Positions 31,945-37,688 of a DNA stretch of 37,688 nucleotides are shown one piece after another. Within the stretch, counting starts at the first letter, position 1; every line of letters starts with the position of its first letter. The DNA lies in the NCBI GenBank assembly GCA_021324075.1, contig JAJPJW010000107.1:1-37688 (forward strand), written 5' to 3'. The translations under genes were made by a program, and so were the position numbers. The notes below the pieces were generated by a model. That model had not been told where the DNA came from. It saw nothing but the letters and a program-made list of their open reading frames with translations, and did not search any database. Source of the stretch: Pseudomonadota bacterium. Lineage in GTDB: Bacteria > Oederibacteriota > Muellerivitia > Muellerivitales > Muellerivitaceae.

Positions 31945-32607
31945 TCAGCTTCCGGCGTCTAACCGATACTTCGCAAAGGCCTGCTGGGCGGCATCGTTCG
32001 AGGAATCCCGGATGTCCTGCCAGCGTTGCATGTGGTTGGAGTAGCTCAAATCCCTCAAGACCATCTCGGTGTGGGTATCGTCGAAATGCCATTCCTTCAA
32101 AGTGACGTCATTGCCCAGGGGTTCGGGGGCGCCGTTGGTGTTCTTGTTCCAGCGGCGGTATTGGTGGGCCCAATCCGTAACCGGAATCGTGCTGGCGCTG
32201 TCTCCATCCCAGGTAGCCGAAATAAAGTAAAGCTTGCTGTTGGGCAGGTAAAACAAGAGGTCCACTGAGGTGGCGCCGGTCACGCCGGCGGCCGCGTCCA
32301 GGGTCACGATCTTGAAATCGGGGTCGTTGTTGAAGGCCCGCATTTTCTTCTTGGCGGTGGGGAAGCGCTGGAGAATATCGTCCAGGCTCATGCCCAGGCT
32401 CAAACCCGCGGTCTCACGGGGAAGGGGGATCTTGGGGCCGGCGAAGAACTGCTTGAAAACCCCGGTGCTCCAGATGGCGCAAAGGATCAGGAGGGCAAAG
32501 ATGAAACCGATGGCCTTCCCCTTCCACTGTCCAGGAGTGGGGATGGCGGCTGCTTTCGGTTTTTGGGCGGCTTCAGTGGCTGGCGGCTGTTTGCGGCGTG
32601 GTGGCAT
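31945..32607 (-). CDS. Single-pass membrane protein of unknown function
   Basis: 220 aa. A Pro/Lys/Ala-rich N-terminal tail (1-30) is followed by one transmembrane segment (about 33-52, 'AIGFIFALLILCAIWSTGVF'). The ~165-residue outer domain contains 'LSLGMSLDDILQRFPTAKKK' and 'VDLLFYLPNSKLYFISATWD'. The 'GMS..DI...FP' stretch resembles a motif in exported proteins that track a value or ligand, but no family is recognised. The start overlaps the end of the radical SAM gene by 35 bases, suggesting coupled translation; there is no Shine-Dalgarno. Base composition is like the host, so the AT-rich cassette ends between 31700 and 31945. Confidence 0.78.
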   Translation of the reverse strand: MPPRRKQPPATEAAQKPKAAAIPTPGQWKGKAIGFIFALLILCAIWSTGVFKQFFAGPKIPLPRETAGLSLGMSLDDILQRFPTAKKKMRAFNNDPDFKIVTLDAAAGVTGATSVDLLFYLPNSKLYFISATWDGDSASTIPVTDWAHQYRRWNKNTNGAPEPLGNDVTLKEWHFDDTHTEMVLRDLSYSNHMQRWQDIRDSSNDAAQQAFAKYRLDAGS

Positions 32608-34111
32608 TGGTGGTCGCGTTCTCCGGTATAGGTTCCGAATAATCCTGCACGTGGCCCAGCAAAGACCTCAAACCCCTCCACAACAAGTCGAATTCCCGGA
32701 AGTGACGGATCGTAATCAACTGCCGGAACATGAACGACGGGGTTTTCATCAGCGCCCAGGTTTTGCGGGTCCAGGGGGCTGGGTTCACGTTGGTCTTCAG
32801 GATCGGGTGGCTCATATCGTAACGTTCATAGTCTTCCTTGCCGATTAACAGCCAGCCCTTGTTGGTGGCTTCGCGCCACAGGGGCGAACCGGGGTAGGCG
32901 ATGACGACCGAAGCCTGCATGCAGTCGCCGAAGCGGACCTTATAGTTAAGAAGCTCCTTGGTGACCTCGTAGGTCTTGGTCATGTCTTCTTCGGTTTCCC
33001 AGGGATAGCCGAACATGGTGGTCAAGAGCACCACCAGGCCGCGGTCCTTGGCCATCTTCACGCCGTTGCTGATCAGATCGACGGTTTCGCATTTGGCCAG
33101 GTGCTTGATGGAATAATCCGAGCCCGATTCCAGGCCGATCTTAAGCAGGCGCCAGCCGCATTTCACCAACAGGTCCACCACTTCCACGCTCAGGGTGTCC
33201 GCGCGGCAGTTGGAGGAAAACTGGAAGCGTCCCAGGAGTTTGCGGGCCTGCAGTTCCTTATAGAACTCCTTGAGCCATTCGATGTTGTAGATGGGGCCGG
33301 ATTCGTTGTCGTCGAAGAATTCCCAGACGCCGTGCTTCTCGATGCATTCCTGCATTTCGGCGGCTACGTTGCCGGGGGAGCGCAGGCGGGCGGTCTTGCC
33401 CCAGAGGGCGTGCTGCCAGATGCAGAAGGTGCAGACCCCCACGCTGTTGGGGGAGGCGTCGGAGGCGCCGCAGCCCCGGCCGGTCAGGATATAGGCCGTG
33501 GGACGGAGGAGGTAGGCTTCGCCATAGTCGAGGAAACGGGTCAGTTCGCGGTCGATAAAGGGAAGGGAATCCAGGGCGTCGGTCAGCTTATGGGGGCCGG
33601 TGGTGGCCACCTTGCCGCTTTCGTCGCGGTACCAGACGCCGGGACCGAGGGGTTCCTTGCCCGCGAGGAACTGCACGATGTTGCGGCCCACGATGTCGTA
33701 GTCGCCGCCGGTGATGACGTAGTCGACCTTCGAGTTCTCGACGGATTCGCCGGGGAAATAGGAAACATGGTCGCCCATGAGGACCACTTTGACCTGGGGA
33801 TAACGGGTCTTAAGCTCCTCGACGTATTTCCAGTGGCGCTTGACCACGGGGGCCTTGGTTTCCAGGAAGATGACTTCGGGTTTGAAGGCGTCCAGTTGGG
33901 CGTCAAACTCCTCGTCCGACATGCGGCGGTTGATGCCGTCCAGCCAAAGCACTTCATGGCCCAGGTGTTTCAGGTTGGTGGCCAAGTGGCCGGGCACCAG
34001 GGGGAAGATGCGCACTTCCAGCGACTTGGAGAACTTCAAGTGGCGGTTCTGGGTTAACAAGGGGAAAGCCCCATCCTTGCGGAAGGGGGGGTAAAGAACG
34101 GCGGCTCTCAT
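32573..34111 (-). CDS. B12-binding-type radical SAM protein with unusual CX12CX2C motif
   Basis: 512 aa. The N-terminal ~180 residues look like a cobalamin-binding (B12-binding) Rossmann domain ('HLGHEVLWLDGINRRM', 'VVLMGDHVSYFPGESV', 'VDYVITGGDYD'). The radical SAM domain follows with 'YILTGRGCGASDASPNSVGV' leading into CTFC: Cys214, Cys227, Cys230. The usual motif is CX3CX2C; here the first spacing is 12. 'FQFSSNCRADTLS', 'LLKIGLESGSD' and 'LVVLLTTMFGYPWETEEDM' are standard later motifs. Such proteins typically methylate or rearrange lipids, peptides or antibiotics; the substrate is unknown. GAGG lies six bases before ATG 34111. It is downstream of the sugar-nucleotide decarboxylase gene on the same strand. 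Confidence 0.85.
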   Translation of the reverse strand: MRAAVLYPPFRKDGAFPLLTQNRHLKFSKSLEVRIFPLVPGHLATNLKHLGHEVLWLDGINRRMSDEEFDAQLDAFKPEVIFLETKAPVVKRHWKYVEELKTRYPQVKVVLMGDHVSYFPGESVENSKVDYVITGGDYDIVGRNIVQFLAGKEPLGPGVWYRDESGKVATTGPHKLTDALDSLPFIDRELTRFLDYGEAYLLRPTAYILTGRGCGASDASPNSVGVCTFCIWQHALWGKTARLRSPGNVAAEMQECIEKHGVWEFFDDNESGPIYNIEWLKEFYKELQARKLLGRFQFSSNCRADTLSVEVVDLLVKCGWRLLKIGLESGSDYSIKHLAKCETVDLISNGVKMAKDRGLVVLLTTMFGYPWETEEDMTKTYEVTKELLNYKVRFGDCMQASVVIAYPGSPLWREATNKGWLLIGKEDYERYDMSHPILKTNVNPAPWTRKTWALMKTPSFMFRQLITIRHFREFDLLWRGLRSLLGHVQDYSEPIPENATTNATTPQTAASH

Positions 34112-34202
34112 GAAAACCTCGCTTGGATTCGTTGGATAAGGAGTGACCTAAAATACGAAAAAACCGGCAAAAAACCAACCCTTTATATAGACGCCCTGCG
34201 CT

Positions 34203-35204
34203 TCATATTCTACCGCGATAGTATTCGATTGTGTATTGGAGGCCATCCTTTAAAGAGACTTTGGGCTCCCATTTGAGGACCTTTTTGGCCTTGGAAATGT
34301 TGGGTTTGCGCTTGATAGGGTCGTCCTGGGGCAGGGGTTTCTTGACGATCTTGGCGCCTGGTTTGCCGCATAGTTCTTTCACTGTCTGGGCGAATTTGAG
34401 GATGGTGGTTTCCTGCGGGTTGCCCAGGTTGAAGACCTCGCCCGCCGTACGGGGGGTGGAAATGGCGGCCCAGAGGCCCCTTACCAGGTCGGACACATAA
34501 CAAAAGCTGCGGGTCTGGGAGCCGTCGCCGTAAACCGTCAGGTCGTCGCCGTGCAGGGCCTGGGTGATGAGGTTGGAAACCACCCGTCCGTCGTTCTCGT
34601 TGAGCCGCGGCCCGTAGGTATTGAAGATGCGCACCAGCCGGGCGTTCGTCTTGTACTTGTGCACGTATTCATAGATCAGGGCTTCACCCAGGCGCTTGGA
34701 CTCGTCGTAACAGGACCGGGGCCCGAAGGAATTCACGTTGCCCCAGTAGCTCTCCACCTGGGGATGGACGTGGGGGTTGCCGTAGACCTCGGAGGTGGAG
34801 GCGAAAAGGAAGGCCGCACCCTTGCGCTTGCAGTACTCCAGCAGGCGATAGGTGCCGATGGAGTTGGTGAGGATCGTCTCGATGGAGTTCTTCATATAAC
34901 CCACGGGCGAGGCGGGGGAGGCCAGGTGGAAGACGTAGTCGGCCTTGGGCAAAAAGCGCGGGAAGCCGCGGGTGACGTCCCGGAGGAAACGGGGCAGGGC
35001 CAAAAAGCGCGGCAGTCCCTTGATGACGTCCTGGTTGATGAAGCGGAACTGGGAATGCCGCCGAAGATGGTTGATGTTTTCCAGTTTGCCGGTGATGAGG
35101 TTATCCACGCAGACCACGTGGTGGCCCTGGGAAACAAGGAAGTCGCAAAGATGGGAACCCACGAAACCGGCGCCGCCGGTGACCAGCGAATGGATGCGTT
35201 TCAT
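34203..35204 (-). CDS. UDP-glucuronate decarboxylase-like SDR with internal repeat insertion
   Basis: 333 aa. The NAD-binding motif VTGGAGFVGSHL (8-19) and the catalytic YDESK (Y166, K170) lie in the UXS-specific context 'SYWGNVNSFGPRSCYDESKR' (shown as one motif). 'LVRIFNTYGPRLNENDGRVV' and 'TVYGDGSQTRSFCYVSDLV' are further family blocks. The enzyme normally converts UDP-glucuronate to UDP-xylose in the cytoplasm, a precursor for envelope glycans such as those expected from the YfhO/GT2 cluster. Between residues ~62 and 87 there is an extra Arg/Phe/Leu-rich segment with PRFL three times (65, 71, 82), absent from ordinary UXS proteins. The start ATG 35204 has a weak GAGG-type ribosome site. 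Confidence 0.88.
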   Translation of the reverse strand: MKRIHSLVTGGAGFVGSHLCDFLVSQGHHVVCVDNLITGKLENINHLRRHSQFRFINQDVIKGLPRFLALPRFLRDVTRGFPRFLPKADYVFHLASPASPVGYMKNSIETILTNSIGTYRLLEYCKRKGAAFLFASTSEVYGNPHVHPQVESYWGNVNSFGPRSCYDESKRLGEALIYEYVHKYKTNARLVRIFNTYGPRLNENDGRVVSNLITQALHGDDLTVYGDGSQTRSFCYVSDLVRGLWAAISTPRTAGEVFNLGNPQETTILKFAQTVKELCGKPGAKIVKKPLPQDDPIKRKPNISKAKKVLKWEPKVSLKDGLQYTIEYYRGRI

Positions 35205-35305
35205 GAAACCTCGAGGATAAAGGCTAGGCCGCGAAGCAGGAGTTTAGCACAGACGGAGAGGGGCCTGCCAGCTTCTCGTCGCGGCCGGAGGCGAAGGCCG
35301 AAAAA

Positions 35306-36472
35306 TTAACGGATTGGAAACCCGCCGCCATAGGGATTATTGTCCGGGGGCGTGGGGGTGAAAGTGGGCTCTTCGGGCGTGAAGGTGGGTTCGGCCGAGG
35401 GGTTCTTGAAAGGTTTCAGGCGGAGCACGGCATTGTTCTGGACGTCGGTCACGTAAAGCCGGTTTTGGGGGTCGCAGGCGATGCCCCGGAAACGGGGGGA
35501 GTAGTTGGTATTGAGGATTTCGTCCTTGGCCCGCCATTCGCCCAGGAACTCGAAGCTCCCGTTCTTGCTGTTGTAGAAAATCACCCGGCCGCTGGCGCCG
35601 TCGGCGATGGCCGCCATGCCCGAAGGGGTGATCGCCACGGCGGCGGGCTCCTTGAAAACGTAGGGCCCGTCCTCGCCGTACCAGCCCTGGGCGGTCACGG
35701 GGATGCCGCCGTTGTTGTAGACCTCCACGCGGAAATTGCCCGTGTCGGCCACGACGGCCTGGTCGATATGGTTCAAGGCCAGCCCCAGGGGCACGTTCAT
35801 GACGGCGGCCAGGGTATTGGCCGAAGCGTCGGTGCCGAAGGAGCCCCAGGTGGAATTGAAGACCCCTAGGTTGCTGAAGATCTGCACGCGGGAGTTGCCC
35901 GAATCCATCACCCAGATATTGCCGTAGTGGTCCTCGGCCAGGGCGTGGGGGAGGGAGAACTGGCCGTTGCCCGGTCCCTGGCTGCCCCAGGTGGTGACGA
36001 CCATGCCGTTCACATCCAGCACCACGATGCGCGCGTTGAGGCTGTCCGAAACGTAAACCTGCTTGTTGGGATAGACGAAGATGCCGGTGGGGTGGTTGAA
36101 CTGGGGGGGATTGCGCCAGTCGGCGCGGGTGCCGAAGGTGCCGTAGGTCGTCACGGGCTCCCCGTCGGCGGTCCAGACCACGACCCGGTTGTTGCCTGTG
36201 TCGGCGATGTAAAGGCGGCCGTCGGGCCCCACGGCGATGGCCTCGGGGAAGTTCAACTGGTTCGGATCCGTACCCTTGGAACCCCACATGGCATCGAAGC
36301 TATAAAGCTTGGGACCGGTGTAGACGTAGGGCGTCGGGGTGGGGGTAGGGGTGTCGGTGGGGACCTCGGTGGGTGTGGGGGTGAAATGGTGGTGTTTGGC
36401 CCCCCAAACGTGGGAAGGGTTCACCATAGCGATAAGGAGGAGACTATATAAGGAGAGTCGCAGGAAGGTCAT
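35306..36472 (-). CDS. Secreted NHL-repeat beta-propeller protein
   Basis: 388 aa. The signal peptide (~1-24, MTFLRLSLYSLLLIAMV...) is followed by a His/Thr-Pro linker (HHHFTPTPTEVPTDTPTPT) and NHL repeats. Typical blades are 'LNFPEAIAVGPDGRLYIADT', 'HPTGIFVYPNKQVYVSDS' and 'SLPHALAEDHYGNIWVMDS', about six in total, which would form one propeller. A second Pro/Thr linker ends the protein (EEPTFTPTPPDN). The Thr-Pro linkers resemble those of the protein at the start of the window. It is predicted to be extracellular or periplasmic; the ligand is unknown. There is no Shine-Dalgarno before ATG 36472. Confidence 0.87.
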   Translation of the reverse strand: MTFLRLSLYSLLLIAMVNPSHVWGAKHHHFTPTPTEVPTDTPTPTPTPYVYTGPKLYSFDAMWGSKGTDPNQLNFPEAIAVGPDGRLYIADTGNNRVVVWTADGEPVTTYGTFGTRADWRNPPQFNHPTGIFVYPNKQVYVSDSLNARIVVLDVNGMVVTTWGSQGPGNGQFSLPHALAEDHYGNIWVMDSGNSRVQIFSNLGVFNSTWGSFGTDASANTLAAVMNVPLGLALNHIDQAVVADTGNFRVEVYNNGGIPVTAQGWYGEDGPYVFKEPAAVAITPSGMAAIADGASGRVIFYNSKNGSFEFLGEWRAKDEILNTNYSPRFRGIACDPQNRLYVTDVQNNAVLRLKPFKNPSAEPTFTPEEPTFTPTPPDNNPYGGGFPIR

Positions 36473-36560
36473 GTGACAATGCTATCGGCCCCGGAAGACG
36501 GGGTCAAGTTAAGAGGAGGTTTGTTTTCGGCGGTTGGGGAGGAAACTGATGACTTTTGGG

Positions 36561-36643
36561 TGTCATTGCGAGGTTCATACGTCCCCAATTTTCTTTATAC
36601 ACTCTTGAAAATTGGGGATTCCTTCGTCGTTTGAATTGTTTCG
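36561..36643. repeat. TGTCATTGCGAGG-type element with internal hairpin
   Basis: TGTCATTGCGAGG (36561-36573) is the same core as at 24872 and 25071. CCCCAATTTTC (36583-36593) and GAAAATTGGGG (36607-36617) form a perfect 11-bp stem. 'GATTCCTTCGTCG' follows, as in related elements. It lies just after the DksA-like gene on the minus strand. Confidence 0.75.
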
Positions 36644-36645
36644 AC

Positions 36646-37113
36646 TCAGGAGCCTTCAAACCGCGCTTGGCAGCTGATGCACTTGGTGGCCCAGGGAATG
36701 GCTTTCAGGCGGGTCATGGGGATGGACTTCTCGCAAACTTCGCAGATGCCGTAGATGCCCACTTCAATGCGGGTGATGGCCCTCTCGATGCGCTCCAACT
36801 CGACGCGGTCGTTTTCCATGAGGGTAACGGAAAGATGTTGGTTCAATTCCCCCGAGCCGTGGTCGGCCATGTCGCCGGGCATGTTCTGGTTGTCGGCGAT
36901 CTCTTCGCGCAGGTCCTGCTCCAGGTGGTTCACCTGGCCGGTGATCTCGTTGCGGCGGTGTTGGAGTTTTTCCAGCAGGGGTTGGAAAGCGGGGTCGATG
37001 CGCTTTTTCTTCGGGGCTGCCTTGGCGATCATCACGGGTTTGGCGGATTTGGGTGCGGCTTTCTTGGTCTTGACGGCGGTGGCCTTTTTCACGGGTTTCT
37101 TCTTGGGAGCCAT
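36646..37113 (-). CDS. DksA/TraR-family C4 zinc-finger protein
   Basis: 155 aa. A Lys/Ala-rich N-terminal tail (1-~38) precedes a DksA-like coiled coil ('KLQHRRNEITGQVNHLEQDL') and the zinc finger CEVCEKSIPMTRLKAIPWAT followed by KCISC (CX2C...CX2C, all four Cys present). 'MADHGSGELNQ' sits at the coiled-coil tip. Members bind RNA polymerase in the secondary channel and adjust transcription with or without ppGpp. The start is ATG 37113, five bases after GGAGG; a start at 37125 adds four residues with no ribosome site. The basic tail resembles that of the DUF4912 protein. Confidence 0.9.
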   Translation of the reverse strand: MAPKKKPVKKATAVKTKKAAPKSAKPVMIAKAAPKKKRIDPAFQPLLEKLQHRRNEITGQVNHLEQDLREEIADNQNMPGDMADHGSGELNQHLSVTLMENDRVELERIERAITRIEVGIYGICEVCEKSIPMTRLKAIPWATKCISCQARFEGS

Positions 37114-37328
37114 AGGTTCCTCCAAAAAATAATCGGGTTGTTCGGAACGGGATGCCCGTCCAGGGCGTTGAAAAGGATAGAAGATTATAAGAGGCCTTAA
37201 AAACTGTCAAGAATAAAGGGTGCGTTTTTGCCCGTAAACAGGCGGTGAAATGCCCCTGTCCGCTCCTTTGGAATCGTCCTATACTTTAGCCTGCCTTGCC
37301 GGTCATTTATCCGTGGAAGGGGTATTTC

Positions 37329-37688
37329 ATGGGCGCCATCGCGCTGGTTGTTCTGCTTTTCATCGCCGGAATCGCTCTTCTTCTCGTCCTTTATTTGGTT
37401 TCGGTCTATAACCAGATGGTCCGCTACCGGGTGGAAGTGGACAATTCCTGGAGCCAGATCGACGTGCAATTGAAGCGCCGGCATGACCTGATCCCCAACC
37501 TGGTGGAGACGGTCAAGGGTGTCATGGATTTTGAGAAGAACACGCTCACCCAGGTCATGCAGGCGAGGGCCGCGGCCATGGGCGCCACCAACGTGAACGA
37601 TCGCCTGAAGGCCGAAAACGACATCACCAGCGGGCTGGGCCGCCTGCTGGCGGTCTGGGAAAACTATCCCGCCCTCAAATCCAACGAA
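37329..37688 (+). CDS. lemA: LemA-family protein (5' part, cut by window end)
   Basis: 120 codons are open to the end of the window with no stop. One N-terminal membrane segment ('ALVVLLFIAGIALLLVLYLV', residues 4-23) is followed by the LemA signature 'YNQMVRYRVEVDNSWSQIDV', 'LKRRHDLIPNLVETVKGVMD' and 'LLAVWENYPALKSNE'. LemA proteins are membrane-anchored with a helical cytoplasmic or periplasmic domain of uncertain function. AAGGGG lies about eight bases before ATG 37329. The gene is divergent from the DksA-like gene. Confidence 0.93.
   Translation, partial: MGAIALVVLLFIAGIALLLVLYLVSVYNQMVRYRVEVDNSWSQIDVQLKRRHDLIPNLVETVKGVMDFEKNTLTQVMQARAAAMGATNVNDRLKAENDITSGLGRLLAVWENYPALKSNE

Noticed and set aside
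31827-32105. 92-aa plus-strand ORF next to the AT-rich cassette
   Set aside because: It has no ribosome site and no recognisable domain, and its second half is antisense to the membrane-protein gene.
1-37688. tRNA, rRNA or CRISPR loci
   Set aside because: No cloverleaf with CCA end, rRNA core sequence or regular repeat-spacer array was seen on either strand by reading; a dedicated scan was not possible.

Overview
The window is a chromosomal segment of a GC-rich bacterium. The sequence alone does not give a certain taxon. Three things point to a poorly cultured lineage with a Gram-negative-type envelope, of the kind seen in metagenome-derived candidate phyla (FCPU426-, Elusimicrobiota- or Fibrobacterota-like): secreted proteins with Thr-Pro linkers (the first gene and the NHL-repeat protein), FlgD-type C-terminal repeats, and intergenic inverted-repeat families that are common in such genomes. 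This placement is inference.

Layout. (1) 1-1432: the 3' end of a secreted Thr-Pro/DUF11/FlgD-like protein. (2) 1551-6183, plus strand: an alpha-glucan block with a LacI regulator, a DUF4912 protein, a GH57 branching enzyme and a ROK sugar kinase. (3) 6233-6660: a self-contained unit with a strong sigma70-like promoter, structured leader, 72-aa secreted Lys/Ala-rich protein and terminator. (4) 6673-9915, minus strand: ilvD, bcp and a DapF-family protein that has Ser at both catalytic Cys positions. (5) 9928-18781, minus strand: an envelope-glycan or lipid cluster with a methyltransferase, a UPF0104 flippase-like protein, a GT2, two YfhO-type membrane proteins (one fused to an FkbM methyltransferase) and a small secreted DUF6438 protein; several stops and starts overlap. 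(6) 18953-28223, plus strand: a stress/detoxification region with an SRPBCC-GyrI fusion, three tandem DGPF/YCII proteins, an ECF42-type sigma factor, a CxxC carboxymuconolactone-decarboxylase-like protein, an FMN reductase, a YdeI-like protein, a pirin, a MarR regulator and a QueG-like Fe-S protein fused to SCP2. (7) 28351-29599: a degraded copy of the pirin 3' end, a secreted Cys-containing protein and a His-rich secreted protein. (8) 29865-31692, minus strand: a conspicuously AT-rich two-gene cassette, an ABC-type ATPase plus a DUF4435/Toprim protein, with the architecture of the PARIS (AriA/AriB) anti-phage system. (9) 31945-37113, minus strand: a membrane-anchored unknown, a radical SAM protein with unusual Cys spacing, a UDP-glucuronate decarboxylase-like SDR with an internal repeat insertion, an NHL-repeat protein and a DksA/TraR zinc-finger protein. 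(10) 37329-end: the start of lemA.

How the genes may work together. The first DGPF gene and the carboxymuconolactone-decarboxylase gene both carry the pattern TGTCCG-N17-CGTC at the same distance upstream of their start codons. Each pattern is followed by a leader hairpin. This suggests one ECF42 regulon flanking its own sigma gene. The MarR regulator has a CATGTATATACATG palindrome over its own -10 box and a near-identical copy before the QueG-SCP2 gene, which suggests a local autoregulatory pair with a leaderless marR transcript. The ATPase/Toprim cassette is the clearest recent acquisition. At least five intergenic repeat families punctuate the window, and two of them recur in opposite orientations.
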